Positions 16,107-24,421 of a DNA stretch of 64,000 nt are shown piece after piece; within the stretch, counting starts at the first letter, position 1, and each line of letters begins with the position of its first letter. The notes under the pieces were generated by a model. It made no database searches. It was not told the DNA's origin and was given only the letters and a program-made list of their open reading frames with translations. Origin of the DNA: Microbacteriaceae bacterium. Its GTDB lineage: Bacteria > Actinomycetota > Actinomycetes > Actinomycetales > Microbacteriaceae. The position numbers and the translations under genes are program-made. Location of the stretch: positions 62,001 through 126,000 of the forward strand of contig JAIXWK010000003.1 of the NCBI GenBank assembly GCA_027491295.1, read 5' to 3'.

Positions 16107-18551
16107 CTAGACGTAGTAGCTGTAGGCAACAATGCCGCGTTTGACCTGATCCATCGCGTCATAGGCGGTCTTCGCAACCTCCGGGTCGGCACCCTTTGAA
16201 ATCTGATCCAATAGGTCAATTAGCTGCTTGGTCCACCTGATAAAGTCACCTGGCAATTGCCCAGAGAGCTTCAGCACGTCATCGAGTCTGGCACCGGATG
16301 CCCAGCGGTAAATCGCCCAAGACATTCCAAGTTCTAATTGAGTCTCTTTTGGAAGTCGGTACTTGGTTTGTAATTCCAGAAGCTCTTCTTGAATCTCTTC
16401 GGTCTGGGCTAACACCTCTGCGAAGTTGCCCTTGGGAAGCTTTGGCTCGAATTCATTTTCTTCGCGACGTGCCTCATAAACCAGAGAAATCGCCATCGCC
16501 GCAAGGTTCGGTGCATCGAGTGTGCTCCAAACGCCTCGGTTTAGGCACTCCGCAATTAGCAGGTCTCGCTCACCGTAAATCTTTGCCAGACGATTGCCCT
16601 TGGCTGTGATTTCAAGGTCTTCTCCGTCCTGCACCATGTATTCCAAGTCAGTGAGTAGCAGGCAGATGCGCTGGAAGGTCTTGGCAACCTGGTTGGTGCG
16701 ACCCTCGATAGCGGCGATGGTGCCCTCAATCTCTTTGCGCAGCTTCTGATAGCGCTCTCCCCACCTCGCGTGGGCTTCGCGATCCGAGCAGCCGTGGCAA
16801 GGGTGAGCTCGCATAGTCTTCTTCAAATCGGCAATGTCGCTATCAATGCGACGAAGTGAACGCGAGTTGCGGATGTCTTTCCCCGCCTTGTGCTTGCCGC
16901 TCACTCCACTGCGCTCAAGATCGCTCAGATCGCGACGAAGTGCCGAATACTCAACAAAGTCACCCAGGTGACACTGCATCGACTCTTCGTAGCCTTCGAG
17001 TGACTCTTGTTTTTCAGAGATAGACCTAGCAAGCCCCACCACTGATCGGTCGGCCTGGAATTGCGCAAAGGACTTCTCGAGAATCTTGCTGGCGCGATTA
17101 GCTCCAAAGGCTGCGGTTAGATTTACAGCCATGTTGTAGGTGGGTCGGAAGGAGCTGTTCAAGGGATAGGTGCGCTTAGATGCCAGACCAGCTACAACTG
17201 TTGGATCCAGTTGCGCTCCCCACAAAATCACGCTGTGACCCTCGGTGTCGATACCACGACGACCGGCACGACCGGTGAGCTGGGTGTACTCCCCCGGTGT
17301 AATTGCCACGCGAGACTCACCATTGAACTTATCTAGCCGCTCCAAAACCACTGTTCTGGCAGGCATGTTGATACCGAGAGCCAGTGTCTCGGTGGCAAAG
17401 ACAACCTTGACCAGCTTTCTTAGAAACAGCTCCTCAACCACTTCCTTGAAGGCAGGCAGCATTCCAGCGTGGTGAGCGGCAAATCCACGCTCCAAAGACG
17501 CAAGCCAATCGAAGTACCCAAGGGTGTCGAGGTCTTCATCCTGGATCGATGAACAGCGCGCGTCAACCAGTCGCCTGATCTCTAGCTGCTCTTCTTTGTT
17601 AGTGAGCCTTATTCCATAGCGACGGCAGGCTTCAACGGCCTTTTCGCAGCCTGCGCGAGAGAAGATGAAGAAGATTGCCGGCAATAGCTCAAGAGTTTCT
17701 AGTTCCAGGACAACATCAGGCTTTTCAAGCTTTGGGAAAGCGCTCTGATTGCGGTTACGGTCAGTCGGCGAGTATTGCTTGCCTCCCCATTTACCGGTGC
17801 GCTTGATTGGACCCCTAGCCCTGGCCTGGTGCTTGCGCAGTAGCTCCGGGTTCACGATCCCCTTATTTGATCCAGATTCAAAAAGCTCCAGGATCTCATC
17901 GCCGAGCATTACATGCTGGTGTAGCGGCACCGGTCTGATCTCGGAGACAATGATTTGGGTGTTACCTCTGACCTCAGCAAGCCAGGCCCCAAACTCCTCG
18001 GCGTTTGAGACTGTGGCAGATAGTGAAACCACCTTGACGTCTTTGGGAAGGTGAAGAATCACCTCTTCCCAAACTGCTCCGCGGAACCGGTCGGCCAGGT
18101 AGTGAACCTCATCCATCACCACATAGCCAAGATCTCTAAGTGAGGTCGAGGTGGCATAGATCATGTTGCGCAATACCTCGGTGGTCATGACCACAATCTG
18201 TGCCTCGGAGTTGTTGTTGGCATCTCCGGTTAGAAGGCCTACCTTGTCCTTGCCGTAGCGTGCTGCAAGCTCCGCAAACTTCTGATTACTGAGCGCTTTA
18301 ATCGGTGTGGTGTAAAAGACCTTTTGACCACTGGCAACAGCCAGGTGGATTGCAAACTCTCCAATAATGGTTTTACCAGCACCGGTTGGGGCTGCAACCA
18401 AGACTCCGGACCCGCTCTCGAGGGCAAGACAGGCTCGTTCCTGAAAGTCATCTAGGGGAAACTTCAGGCTTGAGATGAAACTTGTGAGTTCTTTGCCTTT
18501 TGATCGCGTTTTAGCTCGCTGATACCTCTCAGCAGCTGAAAGGTCAGTCAA
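16107..18551 (-). CDS. helY: Ski2-like DEAD/DExH-box RNA helicase HelY
   Basis: An 814-residue superfamily 2 helicase. Motifs in order: Walker A APTGAGKT (54-61), TPIKALSNQK, DEVH (147-150), SLSATVSN, and motif VI QLTGRAGRRG; a C-terminal DSHCT-type helical domain covers roughly the last 170 residues. A pair of Cys-rich turns (HPCHGCSDREAH) is in the insert typical of actinobacterial HelY. It is expected to unwind RNA in turnover or processing. It overlaps tatC by eight bases and lies downstream of pafBC-tatAC exactly as in mycobacteria. Confidence 0.93.
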   Translation of the reverse strand: MTDLSAAERYQRAKTRSKGKELTSFISSLKFPLDDFQERACLALESGSGVLVAAPTGAGKTIIGEFAIHLAVASGQKVFYTTPIKALSNQKFAELAARYGKDKVGLLTGDANNNSEAQIVVMTTEVLRNMIYATSTSLRDLGYVVMDEVHYLADRFRGAVWEEVILHLPKDVKVVSLSATVSNAEEFGAWLAEVRGNTQIIVSEIRPVPLHQHVMLGDEILELFESGSNKGIVNPELLRKHQARARGPIKRTGKWGGKQYSPTDRNRNQSAFPKLEKPDVVLELETLELLPAIFFIFSRAGCEKAVEACRRYGIRLTNKEEQLEIRRLVDARCSSIQDEDLDTLGYFDWLASLERGFAAHHAGMLPAFKEVVEELFLRKLVKVVFATETLALGINMPARTVVLERLDKFNGESRVAITPGEYTQLTGRAGRRGIDTEGHSVILWGAQLDPTVVAGLASKRTYPLNSSFRPTYNMAVNLTAAFGANRASKILEKSFAQFQADRSVVGLARSISEKQESLEGYEESMQCHLGDFVEYSALRRDLSDLERSGVSGKHKAGKDIRNSRSLRRIDSDIADLKKTMRAHPCHGCSDREAHARWGERYQKLRKEIEGTIAAIEGRTNQVAKTFQRICLLLTDLEYMVQDGEDLEITAKGNRLAKIYGERDLLIAECLNRGVWSTLDAPNLAAMAISLVYEARREENEFEPKLPKGNFAEVLAQTEEIQEELLELQTKYRLPKETQLELGMSWAIYRWASGARLDDVLKLSGQLPGDFIRWTKQLIDLLDQISKGADPEVAKTAYDAMDQVKRGIVAYSYYV

Positions 18552-19332
18552 CTTCTAGCTCCTCGCCCAATAGCTTGGCATCGCGTCGAGCGCGGCGCTT
18601 GTCATTGAGCACCGCAATACCGACTGCGATGAAGTAAAGAGCGGCCAATGGGCCCATAAGTAGGAACATCGACATCGGGTCCGCTGTCGGGGTTGCGAGA
18701 GCAGAAACCAAAGCAATTACCAGAACGGCTACGCGCCAGCCCTTAAGAATTGCTTTACCGGTAACGATGTTGGCGAAGTTCATAAGAACAAGCAATACCG
18801 GCATTACAAAGGCCAAGCCAAAGACCAGCACGATGCGAATTGCAAACAGAATGTAGTCGCTGGCATTGATCACGTTCGAGCTGCCCTCGGGGGTGAAGCC
18901 AATCAGGACTATCACAAAGCTAGGTAGCGATGACCAAGCGATGTAGGCACCAGAAAGAAACAGCGGCACCGAGCTAAAAAGAAAACCTAATGTGAAACGG
19001 CGCTCGCGAGTTTTGAGGCCTGGGGACACAAAGGCCCACAGGTTGTATAGCCAAAATGGCGAGGTGATTATCACACCGAGAAATATCGAGACCTGGACGC
19101 GCAGGTCAAAGGCTGACACCACGGTTCCGAAGTTGACGACTGCCTCAATGCCACGAGCTTTGGTTACTTCGAGAAGTGGCGCCTGCAGGATCTTGAACAC
19201 TGGTTCAAAAAGAAACCAACCAATAGCGGTTCCTACCACTAGGAAGCCCGCCGACCAAGAAAGTCTTACACGCAGCTCTTTAAGGTGAGAGCCAAGGGAC
19301 ATGCGGCGCTCTTTATCTTTGCGCCCAAACAT
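18544..19332 (-). CDS. tatC: Sec-independent protein translocase TatC
   Basis: A 262-residue, six-helix membrane protein that recognises twin-arginine signal peptides. The N-terminal SLGSHLKELRVRLSWS contains the conserved HLxELRxRL motif, and FVSPGLKTRERRF is the conserved first cytoplasmic-side loop motif. A charged C-terminal tail (NDKRRARRDAKLLGEE) is usual in actinobacteria. Likely clients include the Rieske protein QcrA. It overlaps the tatA stop by one base. Confidence 0.95.
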   Translation of the reverse strand: MFGRKDKERRMSLGSHLKELRVRLSWSAGFLVVGTAIGWFLFEPVFKILQAPLLEVTKARGIEAVVNFGTVVSAFDLRVQVSIFLGVIITSPFWLYNLWAFVSPGLKTRERRFTLGFLFSSVPLFLSGAYIAWSSLPSFVIVLIGFTPEGSSNVINASDYILFAIRIVLVFGLAFVMPVLLVLMNFANIVTGKAILKGWRVAVLVIALVSALATPTADPMSMFLLMGPLAALYFIAVGIAVLNDKRRARRDAKLLGEELEVD

Positions 19333-19538
19333 TAGCCTTGCTTCTGCTCGCCCTCAGGTGTGGTCTCAGCCTGAGGCTTTGCCTCGCTGGCTTTCGGCTG
19401 GCCTTCGGTGCCAATTTCCTTCTTAAAGATTCTCAACGACTGAGCCATGCTCTTTGCAAGACCTGGGAGCTTAGGAGCACCCCAAAGAAGCAATACGATC
19501 GCCAGAATAATGATCCATTCCCAGCCCTGAAGTCTCAT
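19332..19538 (-). CDS. tatA: Sec-independent protein translocase TatA
   Basis: A 68-residue protein: one N-terminal membrane helix (WEWIIILAIVLLLWG), the hinge PKLPGLAKSM, an amphipathic helix (AQSLRIFKKEIG) and an acidic/polar tail. It forms the Tat pore with TatC. The start chosen is ATG 19538, because AAGAGG lies at good distance; an upstream in-frame TTG at 19556 would add six residues inside the previous gene's end. No TatB is seen in the window. Confidence 0.93.
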   Translation of the reverse strand: MRLQGWEWIIILAIVLLLWGAPKLPGLAKSMAQSLRIFKKEIGTEGQPKASEAKPQAETTPEGEQKQG

Positions 19539-19542
19539 TGAA

Positions 19543-19854
19543 TTACCTCTTGTCAATATCCATGTGGTCTAAACGTGCAATCAGTCTATTCGTTCTGGCT
19601 TCCTCGGCATCCTGCTTTGCACGCATGCGTTTCTTACGAGTCACTAACACCTCGCTAAGGTCTTCGGCCGCGGTGTTTTTGGCCGCTGTGAATTCTCTCT
19701 CGATTGGTTCTGCCAAGAGGTTCATTGATGCTTGAAGTGGCAAGGCTGCGGCCTGCAGTCCCTTCAAACTCAGGAATAGTCGGTAGCCAACTAAAACCAG
19801 CCAGTAGAGGCTGGCAGCAATCGCGCCGACCCCAATGATCCATGCCCAACTCAC
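19543..19854 (-). CDS. Small single-pass membrane protein between pafC and tatA
   Basis: A 103-residue protein that I do not recognise as a named family. One membrane helix at residues 3-28 (WAWIIGVGAIAASLYWLVLV) is followed by a long charged, probably helical cytoplasmic region ending in basic-acidic repeats (TRKKRMRAKQDAEEARTNR). It overlaps the pafC end by four bases and its stop is four bases from tatA, so it is translated within the pafC-tatA operon. The position suggests a link to the Tat system, but that is inference only. Confidence 0.75.
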   Translation of the reverse strand: MSWAWIIGVGAIAASLYWLVLVGYRLFLSLKGLQAAALPLQASMNLLAEPIEREFTAAKNTAAEDLSEVLVTRKKRMRAKQDAEEARTNRLIARLDHMDIDKR

Positions 19855-20801
19855 TCTTCGGTCACCACTTCCCCATCTAGGCTTCTTGCGGCAAAGTCCC
19901 GAACCGCATCACGAGCGGTAGAAGGTGCGATTACCTCAACCGCTCCCCCGTAGCGAACCACATGCCTGGCAATCGCTGCGATGTTTCCCACCTTTATAAA
20001 GCCGCGAGTTCTGCCAGCAACCTTGGTTAGCTGACCCTCAACAGGGAAGTTCCAGAAAATCTCTGCGGCCGAGGACTCCGCTGCAATTTCGACAATTTCG
20101 CCAACCCCTGTCCCATAGACCTCGTCAGGGATGATCTCCTGAGTTGCCTCTTTGGAAATTGGCAACTTGGTATCGGATAGGTTCGAGGTGCGCTCGATGC
20201 GGAAACTTCTTAGCTCTTTCGCATCCAGGCAATACCCGCGCAGATAGTGCTTGTTTCCAACCAGATCAATCCTCAGTGGGTCAACGCTTCGGTGGGAGTG
20301 CTTCCCCAACTGGTTTATGTAGTCGAACTCCACCCGGTGTGACGCCAAAATGGCGTCTCGCAGAACCCCTAGCTGGTCGAGGTTCAGGTTGGCATTCACA
20401 ACAATCCGCTGCGTGACACTGCCGCTAAGGGCTGTGCGAAGCTCGGTTAGATCCTTGTTGGACTCAAACTCCGGAAGACTCGCTAAATACTCCAGCCCGA
20501 TTGCCAGCGATGTTTGCTGGTAGCGACTTAGCACCGGGGCTTGGTCAAGGTGAGCAGATCCCCTGTTGAAGGCAACAATGCCCTCGTCAAAGGAATCAAA
20601 ATCTAAGTAGAAGTGCGACTGCGGAGAGGTTAGGTCCTCGCTGTTGGTGATGGCATGGACCGCCTTTGCAATTGCCTTTTCGCTTACGTTGAAGTGCTTA
20701 GCCAGCTCAGCAATTTCAATGCCACCTTCTTGCATCACGAGTCCAACTATGGCTAGTGCAAGATTGAAAACTCCATCGCCGTCTATCTCCTGCTTAGGCA
20801 T
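19851..20801 (-). CDS. pafC: WYL-domain transcriptional regulator PafC
   Basis: A 316-residue protein: an N-terminal winged-helix region (IAELAKHFNVSEKAIAKAVH), a central WYL domain that senses ligand or DNA, and a C-terminal WCX region. With PafB it forms the activator of the RecA-independent DNA-damage response in mycobacteria; targets there include repair genes. It overlaps pafB by eight bases. Although first described beside the Pup ligase pafA, no pafA is present in this window. Confidence 0.9.
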   Translation of the reverse strand: MPKQEIDGDGVFNLALAIVGLVMQEGGIEIAELAKHFNVSEKAIAKAVHAITNSEDLTSPQSHFYLDFDSFDEGIVAFNRGSAHLDQAPVLSRYQQTSLAIGLEYLASLPEFESNKDLTELRTALSGSVTQRIVVNANLNLDQLGVLRDAILASHRVEFDYINQLGKHSHRSVDPLRIDLVGNKHYLRGYCLDAKELRSFRIERTSNLSDTKLPISKEATQEIIPDEVYGTGVGEIVEIAAESSAAEIFWNFPVEGQLTKVAGRTRGFIKVGNIAAIARHVVRYGGAVEVIAPSTARDAVRDFAARSLDGEVVTEE

Positions 20802-21732
20802 GCTGCTTGATCACCGCCTTCAGGGAAGCTCGCATCCGGCGCTTGAGCGACTCAGGCTCAATAACCTCGACATCTGTGCCAAATTCCAAGAGGTCCTCGG
20901 CCAACACCGCCTCGTCCATGTAATTCAGCTTGGCAATCCCTTCCTCGGAAGGGTTTAGCGCAAGCTCTGCCTCGGTGTCGCCGGTGACCTTGATGGTTGC
21001 AAGGTTTCCAAGCACGAAGTCGTTGAGCTCCTGTTCGACCTGCTGCAGCTCCTGATTGGTCAGTCGCTTAGCCTCGGCCTGCAAAACTTCCACCTCGGAG
21101 ACGATTCGACGAAGCAAGAAATTCTTGCTTTGCCCTTCGTGAACTGCAAGCAGCACCCACTGGCCCTCGATTTGACGCAAGCGCTGAGGAGAGACGAGTC
21201 GGTCGGATAGCCCACCATCAGGCTTTTGGTATTTGAATGCGACCTGTAAAGAGTCTTCGATGGCCCTCGCAATTGGTGCAAATGCTGCGTGCCTGGTTAG
21301 TAATCTCGGCGTAAATGGGTTCAGGTCGGTGTTGCTGGCTACAAGTCCTAGGGACTTGAGTCTGGTCAGTCCACTCTGTGCGCTACCTTCGAGAACCTGG
21401 TTGTTCCAGGCTTTGGCTGCAAGCTCCAAAAGCTGCATTTTGGCGCTGTTGAGAGTCAGCTCTTTGGGCCATCGGAAGGATTCTTTTGCAATTCGATAGC
21501 GAGCAGCCTCAGCGTCTTCGAAACCGAAGTTGTTGATTACCTCGAGCTGTATGCCTGCGTCTTTCAGGGAAGTTTTATCACGCTCGAACAGCCTGTTGGC
21601 TGCCTCTTCAGTCTTCGAATCCTGATATCCGGGGACAGCTCGAAAAATGTCCTGCTTGCTAAGCCCCTTGATTTCGGTGCTGAGCAGGTAGCAGGTAAGC
21701 GTGAAGAGTCGCTCGGCGGGAGATTGCTTCAT
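20794..21732 (-). CDS. pafB: WYL-domain transcriptional regulator PafB
   Basis: A 312-residue paralogue of the next gene: an HTH at the N-terminus (SKQDIFRAVPGYQDSKTEEA), a WYL domain near residues 150-230 (FKYQKPDGG, SPQRLRQIEGQWVLLA), and a C-terminal WCX region. It should pair with PafC as a heterodimer that activates DNA-repair genes after damage. uvrA, uvrC and a photolyase gene lie further right. It is 18 bases from the FKBP gene upstream. Confidence 0.9.
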   Translation of the reverse strand: MKQSPAERLFTLTCYLLSTEIKGLSKQDIFRAVPGYQDSKTEEAANRLFERDKTSLKDAGIQLEVINNFGFEDAEAARYRIAKESFRWPKELTLNSAKMQLLELAAKAWNNQVLEGSAQSGLTRLKSLGLVASNTDLNPFTPRLLTRHAAFAPIARAIEDSLQVAFKYQKPDGGLSDRLVSPQRLRQIEGQWVLLAVHEGQSKNFLLRRIVSEVEVLQAEAKRLTNQELQQVEQELNDFVLGNLATIKVTGDTEAELALNPSEEGIAKLNYMDEAVLAEDLLEFGTDVEVIEPESLKRRMRASLKAVIKQHA

Positions 21733-21750
21733 AACAAACCCCCGATCTTG

Positions 21751-22722
21751 CTATTCCTTGCCCAATACGTCAATTACAAAGATAAGGGTTGAGCTCGCAG
21801 GAATCGAGCCCTGAGCAGTGTCGCCGTATCCCAATTCTGGCGGAATCACTGCGACCACCTGTGAACCGATCTTGATTCCCTCAAGTGACTGCACAAAGCC
21901 CTGGATCACACTCTCGGCCGATACCTGGAAGGAAGTCGGGGCCATGTTCTCCCAAGAGCTGTCGAACTGCTCACCTTCCCAGGTCCAACCCGAGTAGTGA
22001 ACCACCACGGTGTCGCCAATGGCGATTTCTGCTCCGGAACCTTCAATCAGCACGCTGCGCTCGAATTCGGTAGGAGCATCTCCAACTGGAATCTGAATTC
22101 CAGGCTGCCCGTTTGGCGCAAGAATTACGGTAGGTAGTCCGGCAACTGGTGCCTTGGTCTCTCCAACGGCGCGCTGCAGGTAGGCGTCTACTACGTCAAA
22201 GATGAAGACAATGGAATCATCTGGGCCAATTGCAAGGCTCTCAACACCCTGACCCTGGTGGGCGTTCTCGGCATCAAGCAGAACCGCAACGCGAGAACCA
22301 ACCTCAACACCGGTTAGCGCCTTGCAGAAGTTTGGAATGCTGTCCACCATGATGTCCTGAATGATGTAGTCCTCGGTGCCGAATTCGCTGCCCTGGAACT
22401 GCTTGCCGGTGCTCGCGTTGTAACCGGTGAAGTGCAATGCGACTCGCTGGTTTCCTACCAACTTGCCACCGGTGCCCGCACTGATGACCTTGGTCTCAAT
22501 ACCGGTACCAACAAGTGGGGTTGGGAAAGTTGTGGTTGGCTCTTCGCCGAAAGCGCCCTCAACCTTGATTTGGTCAACAGCCTCGCCGCCCTTATAGGCT
22601 TCACAGGCGGCCTCACTACCCGCGCTCATGGCGGCATAGGAACCAGGCTCAGCAGCCGGAGCTTGCGAGCATCCTGTCAGTAGTAAAAGCGAGACAAGGG
22701 CTAGTGGGGTTAGTTTGCGCAA
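21751..22722 (-). CDS. FKBP-type peptidyl-prolyl isomerase, lipoprotein with two domains
   Basis: A 323-residue secreted isomerase. The signal peptide ends in the lipobox LTGC (C18). Two FKBP-like domains follow. The second (about 215-322) is canonical: VVVHYSGWTWEGEQFDSSW, VIQGFVQSLEGIKIG and PPELGYG. The first (about 55-185) keeps VALHFTGYNASTG and the VGSRVAVLL strand, but the PPxxxYG segment is replaced by an acidic stretch. The first domain may be a binding or structural domain. The start is TTG 22722, with a weak purine-rich ribosome site. It probably folds secreted proteins at the membrane. Confidence 0.9.
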   Translation of the reverse strand: MRKLTPLALVSLLLLTGCSQAPAAEPGSYAAMSAGSEAACEAYKGGEAVDQIKVEGAFGEEPTTTFPTPLVGTGIETKVISAGTGGKLVGNQRVALHFTGYNASTGKQFQGSEFGTEDYIIQDIMVDSIPNFCKALTGVEVGSRVAVLLDAENAHQGQGVESLAIGPDDSIVFIFDVVDAYLQRAVGETKAPVAGLPTVILAPNGQPGIQIPVGDAPTEFERSVLIEGSGAEIAIGDTVVVHYSGWTWEGEQFDSSWENMAPTSFQVSAESVIQGFVQSLEGIKIGSQVVAVIPPELGYGDTAQGSIPASSTLIFVIDVLGKE

Positions 22723-22746
22723 TGGATTTCTTTCTTTCGGCAGCGT

Positions 22747-23706
22747 CTAATTCTCTCGCTGGTTTGCCTCGTTGGTGACCTTTCGGACAGTTTTTCTAAG
22801 TTTTTTCTCACTGATTGGTCTCTGGCCGATCGCGTCCGGCAACCAAATCTCAAAGTCTTCATCGGTGTATTCGGTCTTGGAGGCACGTTTTGCCTTGAAT
22901 TGCGGCAATACCGTGCCGGGTGCAAGTCTGCGCGCAGAAAGTAAAAATCCAGTGTGACCAATCATTCGGTGATCTGGCCTGACGGCTAGGCCCTCGACGT
23001 GCCAACCCCTAACAATCGATTCCCAAGCTGTCGGAACGGTGAACTCACCCTGGTCCTTGATCGCCTCTATGGTTCTGGAGAGCTGGGTAACGGTCGCCAC
23101 GTAGCAAATCATCAAGCCACCGGGCTTTAGGGCTTGGGCTACTTCACCAATGCACTCCCAGGGGGCAAGCATGTCCAAAACTGCGCGGTCCGCGGTGTGC
23201 GGCGCAATTACCTCGGGCAACTTGTCCTGCAGGTCACCAATGGTAACCAGCCAGTTTTTAGATGCTACGCCGAGGTGGTTCTGCACATTTGCCATAGCAA
23301 TCTGCGCAAATTCCTCGCGACGCTCAAACGAGAACAACTTGCCGCCTTGGCCGATTGAGCGAAGCAGGTAGCTCGAGAGAGCTCCGGAACCAACACCGGC
23401 TTCGATGACAGTCGCACCAGGGAAGATATCTCCCTCAACAATGATTTGACCAGCATCCTTGGGGTAGACAATTGCTGCGCCACGCGGCATCGAGAGCACA
23501 TAGTCGGTTAGTAGTGGTTTGAGCGCGAGGTACTCGACCCCGCTTTGATTTGCGATAACCGAGCCATCGGGCAGGCCGATGATGTCATCGTGCATTAGGT
23601 CACCCTTGTGGGTGCCAAATCTTGCACCTTCAACCAGGGTGATGGTGTTTAGCCGGCCTTTGGGTCCAGTTAGTTGAACGCGGTCCCCCGCCTTGAATTC
23701 GCTCAC
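22747..23706 (-). CDS. trmI: tRNA (adenine-58-N1)-methyltransferase
   Basis: A 319-residue class I methyltransferase that makes m1A58 in the T loop of tRNA. The N-terminal beta domain is followed by SAM motif I (TVIEAGVGSGALSSYLLR, about 117-134) and DMLAPWE, the motif IV of the TrmI family. The C-terminal basic tail is usual in actinobacteria. It overlaps the HAD gene by four bases. In M. tuberculosis the orthologue (Rv2118c) flanks the proteasome locus; here the next gene is the FKBP lipoprotein. Confidence 0.92.
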   Translation of the reverse strand: MSEFKAGDRVQLTGPKGRLNTITLVEGARFGTHKGDLMHDDIIGLPDGSVIANQSGVEYLALKPLLTDYVLSMPRGAAIVYPKDAGQIIVEGDIFPGATVIEAGVGSGALSSYLLRSIGQGGKLFSFERREEFAQIAMANVQNHLGVASKNWLVTIGDLQDKLPEVIAPHTADRAVLDMLAPWECIGEVAQALKPGGLMICYVATVTQLSRTIEAIKDQGEFTVPTAWESIVRGWHVEGLAVRPDHRMIGHTGFLLSARRLAPGTVLPQFKAKRASKTEYTDEDFEIWLPDAIGQRPISEKKLRKTVRKVTNEANQREN

Positions 23707-24362
23707 ATCAAACCTCGCAGTGCATCTAGGTTCATTTCGGTCAAACTGTGTCGGATCACACGAGTGCCAGATTGTTCAAGTGGCATCATGTTTATGATTC
23801 CTAGCGGCAGGCAACCGGCGGCCTCGGCAGATCTAAGCCCAGTGATCGAATCTTCAATTGCTATGCATTCAGCCGGCTCAAACCCGAGTAGCGCAGCTGC
23901 CTTCTGATATGGCTCCGGGTGAGGCTTGCCGTGTGTTACGTCATCACCCGCCACAACTATGTCAAAAGCTTGGAAAGGAATCGCTTCAGCCACCGCCAAT
24001 GCCATGCGACGCATCGACATTGTCACCAGTGCGGTCTTGACTCCGGCTTGCTTGAGCTCCATCAGTAGCTCTAGAGCACCGGGTCGCCAGGGCAGAGAGT
24101 GCTGCAGTTTTGAAAGAACCGAGTCGGTTAGTCGATCAACGATTTGCTGAGCGCTTAGGTCTTTGATGTCCAGGTGGTCCTTGAGAAATGCGGAGGATTC
24201 ATAGAGCGACTTGCCAATTAGGTCATTGCCGTTTTCCTGGGTCCAAACTTTCCCATAGTCTTCGGCTAGGGCTGACTCGCTCAGTAACCAATAGGGTTCT
24301 GAGTCAACTAGCGTGCCATCCATATCCCACAGCACGGCTTTTGGAAGGCTTAATGTGGACAT
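23703..24362 (-). CDS. HAD-superfamily hydrolase, beta-phosphoglucomutase-like
   Basis: A 219-residue HAD phosphatase with the nucleophile D13 and acid D15 in LWDMDGTLVDSE, motif II TALVTMS, motif III Lys in HGKPHPEPY, and the acidic motif IV in IAIEDSITGLRSAEAAG. The helical cap follows motif I (subclass I). The substrate is a small phosphorylated metabolite that cannot be specified. ATG 24362 follows TAGACT by eight bases, so the leader would be at most two bases. It heads the HAD-trmI pair and is divergent from the PAC2 gene. Confidence 0.88.
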   Translation of the reverse strand: MSTLSLPKAVLWDMDGTLVDSEPYWLLSESALAEDYGKVWTQENGNDLIGKSLYESSAFLKDHLDIKDLSAQQIVDRLTDSVLSKLQHSLPWRPGALELLMELKQAGVKTALVTMSMRRMALAVAEAIPFQAFDIVVAGDDVTHGKPHPEPYQKAAALLGFEPAECIAIEDSITGLRSAEAAGCLPLGIINMMPLEQSGTRVIRHSLTEMNLDALRGLM

Positions 24363-24421
24363 TGGCCTAAAGTCTAGTTGCGCTCTGAATTAGAGTTTGT
24401 AATTATCAAAAAAGGAGCCGC

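Noticed and set aside
19851-21732. Two WYL-domain proteins as regulators of a defence system
   Set aside because: WYL proteins often regulate CRISPR or anti-phage loci, but the tandem pair next to tatA-tatC-helY is the PafB-PafC arrangement and no effector genes are nearby.
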